53,138 bases of DNA from Putridiphycobacter roseus (GTDB taxonomy: Bacteria > Bacteroidota > Bacteroidia > Flavobacteriales_D > Crocinitomicaceae). The translations under genes and the position numbers were made by a program. Under the pieces are notes generated by a model. That model searched no databases. It saw only the letters and a list, made by a program, of their open reading frames with translations, and had not been told where the DNA came from. Of this stretch, positions 17,850 through 27,016 are shown piece by piece (position 1 is the first letter of the stretch; every line of letters begins with the position of its first letter). Location of the stretch: NCBI RefSeq assembly GCF_003234935.1, contig NZ_QKSB01000017.1, positions 1-53,138 on the forward strand, in the 5' to 3' direction.

Positions 17850-18789
17850 AAAAGTAATATTCATGGGAACACCCGACTTTGCAGTAGCATCTTTAAAGTC
17901 GTTAATTGAAACTGGAATAGATGTTTTAGCGGTTGTCACAGCACCGGACCGACCAGCCGGCAGGGGACAAAAATTAAAAGCTTCGGCAGTTAAAGAATTT
18001 GCTTTAACCCAAAATATTCCAGTCTTGCAACCGGAAAAATTGAAATCACCAGACTTTATAGCAGCGTTAAAAGCTTACCAAGCGGATCTTTTTGTTGTCG
18101 TTGCGTTTAGAATGCTTCCAGAAATGGTATGGGACATGCCTAAATTAGGAACCATTAACTTGCATGGATCCTTGCTGCCGAGATACCGTGGTGCGGCGCC
18201 TATTAATTGGGCAGTTATAAATGGGGATACACAAACAGGAGTCACTACCTTTTTTATTGAAAAGGAAATTGATACTGGAAAAATAATTGATTTTTCAAAA
18301 ATTGACATAGCACCTAACGATACTGCAGGGGATATACATGATCGATTAATGGTTGTTGGGGCAAAGTTATTAAGTAAAACCGTTGGTCAAATATTTGATG
18401 GTACAGCCACTGCAATTGATCAGCCTGCTGCAGAAGCAACACATGCACCTAAAATTTTCAAACCCGATTGTCTCATAAAATGGGACAATACCGTAAAAGC
18501 TACCCACAATAAAATAAGGGGCCTTTCTCCCTACCCAACGGCATATACTATATTATATAAGGAAGGTCAACAAAAAAACCTAAAAATATTTGAGAGTAAA
18601 CCTGCCAAAATTATTAATTCGAATAAGGAATCCATAGTAGTCAACGAAGAAGGATTATTCTTTCTTTGTACAGATGGCTATTTAAAAATAGAAAACTTAC
18701 AATTAGAAGGAAAAACGAGAATGAAAACTTCAGATTTTCTAAAAGGTTTCGATATTCTACAATGGCACCTTGCAAACCCGCACCAATAA
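17842..18789 (+). CDS. fmt: Methionyl-tRNA formyltransferase
   Basis: Formylates initiator Met-tRNA with 10-formyl-THF. The 315-aa protein has the normal two domains. The catalytic N-terminal domain carries MGTPDFAVASL and the signature INLHGSLLPRYRGAAPI, with His and Asn of the active site. The C-terminal tRNA-binding domain starts near residue 205 and includes IRGLSPYPTAY. The ATG overlaps the end of the MATE gene by eight bases, so expression is probably coupled. No def gene is adjacent. Confidence 0.97.
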   Translation: MSKKVIFMGTPDFAVASLKSLIETGIDVLAVVTAPDRPAGRGQKLKASAVKEFALTQNIPVLQPEKLKSPDFIAALKAYQADLFVVVAFRMLPEMVWDMPKLGTINLHGSLLPRYRGAAPINWAVINGDTQTGVTTFFIEKEIDTGKIIDFSKIDIAPNDTAGDIHDRLMVVGAKLLSKTVGQIFDGTATAIDQPAAEATHAPKIFKPDCLIKWDNTVKATHNKIRGLSPYPTAYTILYKEGQQKNLKIFESKPAKIINSNKESIVVNEEGLFFLCTDGYLKIENLQLEGKTRMKTSDFLKGFDILQWHLANPHQ

Positions 18790-18877
18790 AGCAATGCCGA
18801 AAAAGTGCGAAATATGGGGGTTTATTAACAATCAACCACTTTTATTAACAAAATAAAGGAATTTTCCCTTGAAACGC

Positions 18878-18906
18878 TTGAAAGTTAAGGATTTTAAATA
18901 TATATT
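18878..18906 (+). promoter_or_regulatory. Probable promoter of the HU gene
   Basis: TTG (18878-18880), an 18-bp spacer and TATATTCG (18899-18906) match TTG-N19-TAnnTTTG with one base off in the -7 box. The leader to the ATG is about 41 bases, longer than for most genes here. Confidence 0.45.
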
Positions 18907-18947
18907 CGTTTCAAATAAATGTTTAACCAATTTTAAAAAACAAAAAA

Positions 18948-19220
18948 ATGAACAAATCAGAATTAGTAGATGCAATTGCAGACAACTCAGGATTATCAAA
19001 AGCTGACTCAAAAAGAGCTTTAGAAGGATTTATTACTGCTACAGAAGGAGCACTTAAAAAAGGTGATAAAATCTCTTTAGTTGGATTTGGATCTTTCTCT
19101 GTTTCTAATAGAGCAGCTAGAACTGGAAGAAACCCACAAACTGGTAAAGAAATTAATATCGCAGCAAAAAATGTTGTTAAATTTAAAGCGGGAGCTGATT
19201 TATCAACTAAAGTAAACTAA
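18948..19220 (+). CDS. HU-family DNA-binding protein
   Basis: Nucleoid protein that bends DNA as a dimer. At 90 aa it is the standard length, beginning MNKSELVDAIADNSGLSKAD, with GFGSFSVSNRAARTGRNP (the beta-arm and intercalating Pro region) and a C-terminal VVKFKAG. It is monocistronic with its own promoter and terminator, and has strongly biased codons (GGA, AAA, TTA), as expected for an abundant protein. Confidence 0.97.
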   Translation: MNKSELVDAIADNSGLSKADSKRALEGFITATEGALKKGDKISLVGFGSFSVSNRAARTGRNPQTGKEINIAAKNVVKFKAGADLSTKVN

Positions 19221-19238
19221 TTACAGCATTTACTATAG

Positions 19239-19269
19239 AAAGGTCTCCGATAAGGAGGCCTTTTTTTTT
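19239..19269 (+). terminator. Intrinsic terminator after the HU gene
   Basis: A 10-bp stem with one G-T pair (AAAGGTCTCC with GGAGGCCTTT), a 5-nt loop and a nine-T tract. Confidence 0.88.
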
Positions 19270-19316
19270 GTCATTGATTTATCTATTTGTACTTTTAGCC
19301 AATTAATTTTATACTT

Positions 19317-20018
19317 ATGTCCAAGCCATACCAACCCGAAGTTTTATTCGAAGACAACCACATTCTTATTATCAATAAAAAAAGTGGGGACATAGTACAG
19401 GGGGACAAAACGGGAGACCTTCCTTTAAATGACTTGCTCAAAGAATATTTAAAAATAAAATACAATAAGCCTGGTAATGTATACCTAGGTACTGTTCACC
19501 GATTAGACAGACCCACCTCTGGCATTGTAATGTTTGCAAAAACGAGTAAAGCTTTAACTCGATTAAATAAAATGTTTCAAGACAAAGAGATTAATAAAAT
19601 ATATTGGGCCATTACCGAAGCACACCCCCCCCAAAAAACGGGTTATTTAGTAGACCATCTATTAAAAAATGAAAAACAAAATAAAAGCTACCCGCACATT
19701 AAACCGGTAGACAAAAGTAAAAAAGCAGAATTAGAATATACTTATAAAGGAAAAGGAGACCGCTATTTTTACTTAGAAATCAATCCACTTACAGGTAGAC
19801 ACCACCAAATAAGAGTGCAATTGTCTAACATTAAATGTATTATAAAAGGTGATTTAAAGTATGGTGCTAAGCGACCGAATAAAGATGGATCCATTCATTT
19901 ACATGCTCGAAAATTAATTTTTGAACATCCAATAAAAAAGGAAATGGTTAGCATTATTGCACCAGTACCTAACGATCCGCTTTGGCTTGATTTCCAAACC
20001 AAAGCAGCCGATAAGTAA
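19317..20018 (+). CDS. RluA-family pseudouridine synthase
   Basis: Converts uridine to pseudouridine in rRNA or tRNA. The 233-aa protein has the catalytic Asp in VHRLDRPTSGIVMFAK (Asp64), LTGRHHQIRVQL and HLHARKLIFEHP. There is no S4 domain, so it is of the short RluA/RluC-like type; the target site cannot be assigned. It ends six bases from the convergent methyltransferase gene. Confidence 0.92.
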   Translation: MSKPYQPEVLFEDNHILIINKKSGDIVQGDKTGDLPLNDLLKEYLKIKYNKPGNVYLGTVHRLDRPTSGIVMFAKTSKALTRLNKMFQDKEINKIYWAITEAHPPQKTGYLVDHLLKNEKQNKSYPHIKPVDKSKKAELEYTYKGKGDRYFYLEINPLTGRHHQIRVQLSNIKCIIKGDLKYGAKRPNKDGSIHLHARKLIFEHPIKKEMVSIIAPVPNDPLWLDFQTKAADK

Positions 20019-20024
20019 TCGTAA

Positions 20025-21212
20025 TTATTTTTTCGTTTTAGGTCTTCTTCCTCTTGGTTCCGTAATTCTAGTTTTATGTTCTTTTAAGCTACCTGGGAAA
20101 ATTTCATATTTTCTGAAATCACATTCTAAATCCCCATTATATACTCTGATTTTTTTAGCAGGCTTTAAACCAACAGACTTTAATCCATCTGTACTAGAAC
20201 TAATTATCCAGCAATCGAAACCACCCATTTTGTGTTTAAAGAAAGTGCCAATTTCACCATAAAACTCTTCCAATGCTTCAATTTCTAAACGTTCACCATA
20301 AGGAGGATTGCAAATTAACACCCCTTTATCACTTGGTGCTTCTTGGTCTTTAAAATCTTTTGCTTCAAATTTTAAAATATTATCCACTGGCAGCATTCTA
20401 GAGTTTTCTCTTGAATTAAGAATCATTTGTGTATCCGTATCCGACCCAATTATTTTAAATTTTAAACCCGCTTTTGGTTTTCTTGGAATCTCATCTTGCA
20501 AAGCTTCAAATAAATTTACATCATAATCTTTCCAATGTTTAAAACCAAAGTTTTTTCTTTCAATCATTGGTGGTAAATCATTGGCCATCAAAGCTGCTTC
20601 AATTGGAATGGTACCAGACCCACAAAAAGGATCGATCAAATCTGAATTTCTATCCCAACCAGATCGCATAATTAAGGCTGCTGCAACAATTTCATTTAAA
20701 GGTGCTTCACCAACACTCTTTCTATATCCTCTTTGAAATAAAGGCGCCCCAGAGCTATTTAGAGATACCGTACACTCATTGTCTTGAATGTGTAAATCAA
20801 AAACGACATTAGGTTTAGATTTATCTACGTCTGGCCTTTTATTAAAACTATCTCTAAAGTGATCTGCAATGGCATCTTTTAACAATAGTAAAGGATATTG
20901 AGAGTGATTAAATTCTTTGGAATTTACCGCCCCTTTTACAGCAAAAGATTTTGTAACAGAGAAATAAGTACTATATTTAATGTAACTCAATTTCTTTTTT
21001 AAATCATCTTCATCTCTAAATTGAAAAGTTTCAATAGGCATTAAAACAGATATTGCAGTACGTAGCCAAATATTTGAACGATAAAGTAACTCTTTATTAC
21101 CTTCATACTTTACCATTCTATTACCTTTCTCAATGTTTTTTGCTCCTAAGGCTTTTAACTCTTCTTCCAATAGGTCTTCAAATCCAAAAAACGTTTTCGC
21201 TACAATTTGCAT
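20025..21212 (-). CDS. THUMP-domain class I RNA methyltransferase (RlmL N-half/Trm11-like)
   Basis: SAM-dependent N2-guanine methyltransferase of the COG0116 family, acting on rRNA or tRNA. From the ATG at 21212 it is 395 aa. The THUMP RNA-binding domain covers roughly residues 40-155. The Rossmann methyltransferase domain has DPFCGSGTIPIEAA and the catalytic NPPYGERL. The C-terminal tail is basic (RGRRPKTKK). An upstream in-frame ATG at 21245 lies upstream of the -7 box at 21226-21233, so 21212 is preferred. It lacks the second methyltransferase half of E. coli RlmKL. Confidence 0.92.
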   Translation of the reverse strand: MQIVAKTFFGFEDLLEEELKALGAKNIEKGNRMVKYEGNKELLYRSNIWLRTAISVLMPIETFQFRDEDDLKKKLSYIKYSTYFSVTKSFAVKGAVNSKEFNHSQYPLLLLKDAIADHFRDSFNKRPDVDKSKPNVVFDLHIQDNECTVSLNSSGAPLFQRGYRKSVGEAPLNEIVAAALIMRSGWDRNSDLIDPFCGSGTIPIEAALMANDLPPMIERKNFGFKHWKDYDVNLFEALQDEIPRKPKAGLKFKIIGSDTDTQMILNSRENSRMLPVDNILKFEAKDFKDQEAPSDKGVLICNPPYGERLEIEALEEFYGEIGTFFKHKMGGFDCWIISSSTDGLKSVGLKPAKKIRVYNGDLECDFRKYEIFPGSLKEHKTRITEPRGRRPKTKK

Positions 21213-21225
21213 ATTTTTTTTTCTG

Positions 21226-21233
21226 CAAATATA
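21226..21233 (-). promoter_or_regulatory. Predicted -7 box for the THUMP methyltransferase gene
   Basis: The minus strand reads TATATTTG, an exact consensus match, 13 bases before the ATG at 21212. It decides against the longer start at 21245. Confidence 0.55.
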
Positions 21234-21277
21234 AGCACTTATCATTTGATATTATTTTCTTTTAAAAAAAGAAAACT

Positions 21278-21285
21278 TACTTTTG
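21278..21285 (+). promoter_or_regulatory. Predicted -7 box for the patatin-like gene
   Basis: TACTTTTG matches TAnnTTTG and ends seven bases before the ATG at 21293, implying a near-leaderless transcript. Confidence 0.5.
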
Positions 21286-21292
21286 CTTACAT

Positions 21293-23572
21293 ATGAAGAA
21301 AATGCTGTCTATTTTATTGATTTTTTATTCCTTTTTTGGAATGACTCAAAAAATTGGTCTAGTATTTAGTGGTGGTGGTGCAACTGGTTTTGCCCATATC
21401 GGTGTTTTAAAAGCACTGGAAGAGAACAATATCCCAATTGACTATATTACAGGTACTTCTGCTGGAGCTTTGGTTGGTGCTTTATATGCTTCTGGACTTA
21501 GCCCCTTACAAATTGAGGCCATTGCAAAGTCTGAAAAATTCTTTTTAATGTCCCAAGGATTAATTGAAGAAGAATATAAATTCTATTTGCACAATGCAGA
21601 TATTGATGCAGAATTATTATCCATAAAACTTTCAAAAGATTCCATTATTCAAAAATCTTTACCCACAAATTTACTCAATTCGACCTATTTGGACTTGGAA
21701 TTGTTACATTTATTAGGCGTTAATCCAAGTGCAACGAATAATTCATTCGACAGTTTGTTTATTCCTTTTAGATGTATTGCTTCAGACATCACCACCAAAG
21801 AAAGCATTACGTTTAGAAAGGGCAGTTTAAATATGGCAGTCAGGGCCTCTATGGCTTATCCTTTTTTTTTGAGTCCCGTTAAATTAGATGGTAGACTACT
21901 TTTTGATGGTGGTTTATACAATAACTTCCCAGCAAATAGTTTACTTGATGAGTTCAATATAGATTTTATCATTGGCAGTAATGTTTCCTATAATGAACCA
22001 CCACCATTAGATGACGATTTAATGTCTCAAGTAAGAAACTTATTCTCCCAGCATTCTAATTACAATTTACCCTGTGAAAATGGTGTCATCATATCTCCTG
22101 ATTTAGGGAACATAGGTACTTTTGATTTTGACCAAATTGATAGTGCGATAGCGATTGGCTATCAAGCCGCATTATTAAAAGTGGACTCTATTAAATCCCA
22201 AATATTCAGAATTGAAAATAAAGAGGATTTAAAAGCAAGAAGAAAAAAATACCTGGACAAAAAAATAAAATTTTCTTTTGATGCAATTGAAACAACGGGA
22301 ATAAATGCAAATGAAAGCGCTTATATAAACCGAAAGTTGATGAAACTAAAGAAGGAAAATGGTATAAATTACGAAACTTTAAAATACCGGTATTTAAAAC
22401 TATACCAGTCTGATTATATTCATTCCTTTTCTCCAAGTATTGAGGCCTATAAAGATTCCACCCAAACACTTGGGTTATACGTCCGGAAAGAAAAACCTTT
22501 AAAAGCTTCCTTTGGCGGACATTTTTCTTCTCGCCCGGTCAATACTGGGTTTTTAAAGCTATCCTATAACGATTTTAAAATCACCCCAGTATCGGTTTAT
22601 GCAAATGCCTATTTTGGTAATTTTTATGGTTCTATTAAAACAGGACTTAAATTACACTTACCCACCAAAAACGAGACCTATATAGAGCCTATGTATAGTA
22701 GAAGTCGTTGGGATTACTTTACCAATTTTGCTATATTTTTTGAAGATGTGCAACCTTCATTTTTAATATTAGATGAATCTTTTTGGGGCGTAAAATACAA
22801 TGTGGAAGTTGCTACAAAAGGAAAGTTAGAGTTTAGTTTTAAAAATGGCGTTAACAATTATGAATACTATCAGTCTTCCGATTACCTAGATAATGATACT
22901 GTTGATGTTACCAGCATGCTATTCTATTCTCCAGGGATTAAATATACCAGAAACACTTTTAACAGAAAATCTTTTGAATCTAGTGGTTCTTTGTTTGAAA
23001 TTTCTTCACGATATGTACATGCAATCGAAAACACTGTTCCAGGATCTACTTCTCCAAATAATATTTCACAGGACAATACTTTTAGAAACTGGGTTTATTT
23101 GGATTTAAAATATGTCGATTACTTTTTAGATTATAAAAATTATCGACTAGGATTTTATCTGGAGGGGTATTACGCCTACAAACCTAATTTGCATAATTAT
23201 ACAGTATCCAAGTTGTCTGCACAAAACTTTAACCCTTTTCCTGATGCACAAACTGTTTATTACGAAGATTATCGCTCTAACGAATATGCGGCAATAGGGT
23301 TAATTAATATTTTCACCCTAAAAGATAAATTAGATTTAAGAATTGAAGCGTACCTATTTCAACCTTTAAAAAGTATGTTAAATGAAAATGGAGAAACTTC
23401 ATTTTCAAAACCATTTGCCAGTCGGTTTGAATTAGCTTCCGCCTCCTTAATTTACCATTCCTTTGTTGGTCCTATCCGTGCCACCGTCAATTATTACGGA
23501 CAGCAAGAAAAACCACTTTCTTTACAACTTAGTTACGGGTATGTATTGTTTAATGAACGCAGTGTAAAATAA
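21293..23572 (+). CDS. Patatin-like phospholipase with C-terminal barrel-like domain
   Basis: A 759-aa secreted or outer-membrane lipase-like protein. A signal peptide (about residues 1-18) is followed by a patatin domain. This has the oxyanion-hole motif SGGGATGFAHIGVL, the nucleophile Ser56 in GTSAG and the dyad Asp205 in FDGGLYNNFP, so it looks active. Residues from about 420 to the end are rich in aromatic, alternating strands and resemble the BamA/surface-antigen barrel found in PlpD-type proteins (type Vd autotransporters). The phosphoribosyltransferase gene follows after four bases. Confidence 0.88.
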   Translation: MKKMLSILLIFYSFFGMTQKIGLVFSGGGATGFAHIGVLKALEENNIPIDYITGTSAGALVGALYASGLSPLQIEAIAKSEKFFLMSQGLIEEEYKFYLHNADIDAELLSIKLSKDSIIQKSLPTNLLNSTYLDLELLHLLGVNPSATNNSFDSLFIPFRCIASDITTKESITFRKGSLNMAVRASMAYPFFLSPVKLDGRLLFDGGLYNNFPANSLLDEFNIDFIIGSNVSYNEPPPLDDDLMSQVRNLFSQHSNYNLPCENGVIISPDLGNIGTFDFDQIDSAIAIGYQAALLKVDSIKSQIFRIENKEDLKARRKKYLDKKIKFSFDAIETTGINANESAYINRKLMKLKKENGINYETLKYRYLKLYQSDYIHSFSPSIEAYKDSTQTLGLYVRKEKPLKASFGGHFSSRPVNTGFLKLSYNDFKITPVSVYANAYFGNFYGSIKTGLKLHLPTKNETYIEPMYSRSRWDYFTNFAIFFEDVQPSFLILDESFWGVKYNVEVATKGKLEFSFKNGVNNYEYYQSSDYLDNDTVDVTSMLFYSPGIKYTRNTFNRKSFESSGSLFEISSRYVHAIENTVPGSTSPNNISQDNTFRNWVYLDLKYVDYFLDYKNYRLGFYLEGYYAYKPNLHNYTVSKLSAQNFNPFPDAQTVYYEDYRSNEYAAIGLINIFTLKDKLDLRIEAYLFQPLKSMLNENGETSFSKPFASRFELASASLIYHSFVGPIRATVNYYGQQEKPLSLQLSYGYVLFNERSVK

Positions 23573-23576
23573 TTTT

Positions 23577-24083
23577 ATGAAAACAGAAATTTTAAACCAG
23601 TCACAAATCAAACAAAGAATTGAACGGATTGCCTTTCAAATTTATGAGAATTTTTACAAGGAAGACCAGTTATTCATAGGCGGTATTGATGGTAACGGGT
23701 TTATTTTTGCCGAACGCTTAGTCGTTGCATTAAAGAAAATTGCAGCAGATGATTTTAAGGGTGGCATACATTTATTCAACATTAAAATAAACAAAGATGC
23801 GCCTCTAACAGTACCCATTGTGATGGATATTTCATTAGAAGATTTAAAAGGCGCCAATGTTATTTTAGTAGATGATGTGATTAACTCTGGCAGGACTTTA
23901 ATTCATGCAGTACGCCATTTATTATCTACCAATATTCATTCTATAAAGACCGCTGTTTTAGTCAACAGAACGCACCGAAGGTTTCCAATTTCGGCTGACT
24001 TTGAAGGGATGGCAATTTCTACCACCCTTCAAGACAAGATTAAAGTTCAATTTGGTAAACAGGAATCTGCTTACTTGGTTTAA
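23577..24083 (+). CDS. Type I phosphoribosyltransferase
   Basis: A 168-aa protein with the PRPP-binding motif VILVDDVINSGRTL. Size and motif fit the PyrR/Hpt group, and some Bacteroidota relatives are labelled PyrR-like. No pyr genes are adjacent, so neither the base used nor an RNA-binding role can be assigned. It follows the patatin-like gene by four bases and overlaps the convergent 3-hydroxyacyl-CoA dehydrogenase gene by four bases. Confidence 0.85.
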   Translation: MKTEILNQSQIKQRIERIAFQIYENFYKEDQLFIGGIDGNGFIFAERLVVALKKIAADDFKGGIHLFNIKINKDAPLTVPIVMDISLEDLKGANVILVDDVINSGRTLIHAVRHLLSTNIHSIKTAVLVNRTHRRFPISADFEGMAISTTLQDKIKVQFGKQESAYLV

Positions 24084-25240
24084 AAAGTAAACACTTCCTT
24101 ATTTTTCACCATTCTTCTCAACAATACAGAAGGACGGTATCTATCGTCCCCGTATTCATTGTGTAAATTTTCCAACTGAGACAACACATTTTCTAAACCT
24201 ATTTCATTGGCCCAAGCCAACAATCCTTTTGGATAGTTCACCCCTTTGGTCATGGCTAAATCAACATCTTTAGTAGAGGCAATATTTAAGAAAACAGCAT
24301 CTACTGCTTCGTTAATCAGCATTACTAAAATTCTATTTAATATTTCTGTACCTAGTATTTTATCTTCCTTCGGTAAAGCTTTCTCTGCTCCCTCGGCATA
24401 ATTAAAGTAACCCCTACCCGACTTTCTACCAAGCCAACCTGCTTCTGCATGTCTTTTTTGTGTAAAAGAAGGTCTATAACGTGGGTCGTAATAAAAAGCT
24501 TTAAAAACAGACTCTGTTACCGTATAATTAATATCATTACCTATGTAATCCATCAAAGTAAATGGGCCCATTCTAAATCCACCCAACTCAGTCATTGCCC
24601 AATCAATGGTTGCAAAATCAGCAACACCTTCTTCATATATTTTTAATGCTTCCCCGTAAAATGGTCTTGCTACACGATTGACAATAAAACCAGGTGTATC
24701 TTTAGTTAAAACCGTCACTTTTTTCCATGAATCGATTAAATATTTGGTTTTATTTAATTTATTTTCATCTGTTTGTACTGCTGGAATAATTTCTACCAAA
24801 GGCATTAATGGCGCGGGGTTAAAAAAGTGGATTCCCATTACTCTTTCTGGTTGCTTGCATGCTGCTGCAATGGAAGCAATGGATAAGGAAGAGGTGTTGG
24901 AAGCCAAGACACAAGTATCATTTACAATATTTTCTAAAGTAGCAAAAACATCCTTTTTTACTTTAATATTTTCCACAATGGCTTCAATTACTAGACCAGC
25001 ATTCTTAAAGTCACCCATGTCTGTGGAATAATTTATTCTTCTTTGAATATCATTGGCCTCTAATTCCGACAATCTACCTTTTTCCACCAACCTGAGCATA
25101 ACTTTACCCAAGTTAGCTTTCGCTTTACTTAACTGTTCCTCACTTAAATCACACAACACCACTTTATGTCCTGCTTGTGATGCTACTTGTGCAATTCCTG
25201 CCCCCATTGATCCTGCTCCTAATACGCCAATTTCAATCAT
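24080..25240 (-). CDS. 3-hydroxyacyl-CoA dehydrogenase (PaaH/Hbd-like)
   Basis: NAD-dependent oxidation of 3-hydroxyacyl-CoA to 3-oxoacyl-CoA. The 386-aa protein starts with the Rossmann motif GVLGAGSMGAGIAQV. It has the catalytic region VMGIHFFNPAPLMPLVE and TPGFIVNRVARPF, and then two C-terminal 3HCDH domains (about 185-280 and 295-385). The last two-domain feature matches PaaH-type enzymes more than short Hbd. It is the distal gene of a unit with a PaaG-like isomerase and an outer-membrane protein, so it may serve phenylacetate or general acyl-CoA breakdown. Confidence 0.9.
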   Translation of the reverse strand: MIEIGVLGAGSMGAGIAQVASQAGHKVVLCDLSEEQLSKAKANLGKVMLRLVEKGRLSELEANDIQRRINYSTDMGDFKNAGLVIEAIVENIKVKKDVFATLENIVNDTCVLASNTSSLSIASIAAACKQPERVMGIHFFNPAPLMPLVEIIPAVQTDENKLNKTKYLIDSWKKVTVLTKDTPGFIVNRVARPFYGEALKIYEEGVADFATIDWAMTELGGFRMGPFTLMDYIGNDINYTVTESVFKAFYYDPRYRPSFTQKRHAEAGWLGRKSGRGYFNYAEGAEKALPKEDKILGTEILNRILVMLINEAVDAVFLNIASTKDVDLAMTKGVNYPKGLLAWANEIGLENVLSQLENLHNEYGDDRYRPSVLLRRMVKNKEVFTF

Positions 25241-25266
25241 TTTTCTATAAAATTTTAAATAAATTA

Positions 25267-26094
25267 TTACTTTTTAATCGCCGGTTTAAATACAAAACCA
25301 ATATTACCACCAGCTCCTTTTGATATATTTCTTCCTGCCAACATGTAAGATAGTCCACCAAAAACACCTAAGTATTGATTGATTGGCTTATAAAATGTCC
25401 CTCCTATTTTGTGATAACTGACCCCTAATTCTCTAAAAGAAGGTGGCGCTGGCGTACCTAGATAATCGAAACCTCCAATTCCATGTTGCCCATCATACCA
25501 AACATCTGCATACCATTTTGCTTTAGCTAAACCAACTTTCAATGCAAAGGGAATGGCGTCCGGTACAGGTTCAAACTTGTAATTATAGCCGCCTTGTAAG
25601 GTTGCAAACCAACCGGAATTCGCCTGATAATGAATGACTGGTCTAAGGTCAATTGTTTTGGCTTGTTGTCCAATTGCATTGCCTCCAGCAGTCTGATAAT
25701 CGTTGATATTGGCTGAAAAACCTGCAGCAAATATTAAGTTCAGTTTACCTAAGTTATGGTCACCCGCTTTTAATGAAATGGATGTAATGTGGTATTTAAT
25801 AAATAAAGCTGGATCTTGAATACTCTTTTCAGCACTATTTACACTTACGTAAGGTACCGAAAAATTCACATCTAATTTATCCGTAATCCCATAGGCGAAA
25901 AAAGCGCTAAAGCTCAAAATATCTCTTGATAGGTTTATCAAATTATTTCCAGCATAATACTGCTTATTGGCTTCATAATTGCTACCCAAGGCAATATCTA
26001 AATTACCTTTTCCTTTTAAAAAACCATCCACTCTGCCTTGTCCAAAAGTGAAAACGCTGCACCAAATGAACCATCCAATTATTAATTGCTTCAT
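25267..26094 (-). CDS. Outer-membrane beta-barrel protein
   Basis: A 275-aa protein with a signal peptide (about residues 1-19, ending FTFGQ). The rest is alternating amphipathic strands with many Gly and aromatic residues, ending in FVFKPAIKK. This resembles the porin-like family annotated as transporter or phenol-degradation Meta-pathway proteins. It lies between the PaaG-like and PaaH-like genes with 11- and 26-base gaps, so it may import a substrate for them. That link is inference. Confidence 0.75.
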   Translation of the reverse strand: MKQLIIGWFIWCSVFTFGQGRVDGFLKGKGNLDIALGSNYEANKQYYAGNNLINLSRDILSFSAFFAYGITDKLDVNFSVPYVSVNSAEKSIQDPALFIKYHITSISLKAGDHNLGKLNLIFAAGFSANINDYQTAGGNAIGQQAKTIDLRPVIHYQANSGWFATLQGGYNYKFEPVPDAIPFALKVGLAKAKWYADVWYDGQHGIGGFDYLGTPAPPSFRELGVSYHKIGGTFYKPINQYLGVFGGLSYMLAGRNISKGAGGNIGFVFKPAIKK

Positions 26095-26105
26095 GCTTAA
26101 CTGTT

Positions 26106-26882
26106 CTATTTCCCTTTAAATGTAGGCTTTCTTTTTTCTAAAAAAGCATTCACACCTTCATTATAATCATAGGTTTCTCCAGCAATGGTTTGCAATTCGC
26201 CTTCTAAGGCCAATTGTTGATTTAAATCATTATTGAAAGATTGATTCAACGCTCTTTTAGTTAACCCCAATCCTTTGGTGGGCATTTTAGCTAGTTTTTC
26301 AGCAATTTTTTTTGCGCCTTCTACAAACTCTGCCTCAGAAAATGCTTGATAAATCATCCCCATAGCCACAGCATCATTTGCAGCAATTTTATCCCCCAAC
26401 ATCATTAAAGCTGTTGCACGCTGCATACCAATTAAACGGGGTAAAAAATAAGTCCCTGCAGAATCTGGAATTAAGCCAATTTTACTAAAAGCTTGAATAA
26501 AACTCGCAGCTTCATGTGCCACACAAATATCACAAGCCAATGCTATATTTGCTCCAGCACCAGCTGCGACACCATTTACTGCAGCGATTATTGGTTTTTC
26601 AATACTTCTTAACCTCGCTACAATTGGATTGTAATGGTCGCTCACTATCGAACTCAATTCTGGTCCATTCGGATCAGTTACTTCTTGTAAATCTTGACCA
26701 GCACAAAAAGCCTTTCCTTCTCCTGTAATATGTATTGCTCTTACTTCGTCGTTTGCATTGCACTCGTCTAATATTTTGTGCAGACTAAAAGCCATTTCTT
26801 GGTTAAAACTATTAAAAACAGTTGGACGATTTAATGTAATGTAGCCAACGTTATTAGATATTTGGAATGAAATACTGCTCAT
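26106..26882 (-). CDS. Enoyl-CoA hydratase/isomerase, PaaG-like
   Basis: Crotonase-fold enzyme of 258 aa. The oxyanion-hole motifs are GKAFCAGQDL and NGVAAGAGANIALACD. The block AFSKIGLIPDSAGTYFLPRL, with Asp where hydratases carry Glu, is characteristic of PaaG, the 1,2-epoxyphenylacetyl-CoA isomerase. It is the first gene of a three-gene unit with the outer-membrane protein and 3-hydroxyacyl-CoA dehydrogenase. No paaABCDE monooxygenase genes are in the window, so aromatic catabolism is likely but not proven. Confidence 0.88.
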   Translation of the reverse strand: MSSISFQISNNVGYITLNRPTVFNSFNQEMAFSLHKILDECNANDEVRAIHITGEGKAFCAGQDLQEVTDPNGPELSSIVSDHYNPIVARLRSIEKPIIAAVNGVAAGAGANIALACDICVAHEAASFIQAFSKIGLIPDSAGTYFLPRLIGMQRATALMMLGDKIAANDAVAMGMIYQAFSEAEFVEGAKKIAEKLAKMPTKGLGLTKRALNQSFNNDLNQQLALEGELQTIAGETYDYNEGVNAFLEKRKPTFKGK

Positions 26883-26990
26883 ATGATGTTATTTTTCTGC
26901 TAAAATAATGATTTTAGCACAAAAAATTCAATCTTTAAAAATGATTTATGATTCTGTCTTAAGAATTAATCTAGATTCGGTAATTTACTG

Positions 26991-26998
26991 TAAATTTG
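26991..26998 (+). promoter_or_regulatory. Predicted -7 box for the radical SAM-aro operon
   Basis: TAAATTTG matches TAnnTTTG exactly and ends 18 bases before the TTG start at 27017. No TTG -33 element at 19 bp was found. Confidence 0.5.
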
Positions 26999-27016
26999 AA
27001 TTAAATTCCCTTCGTT

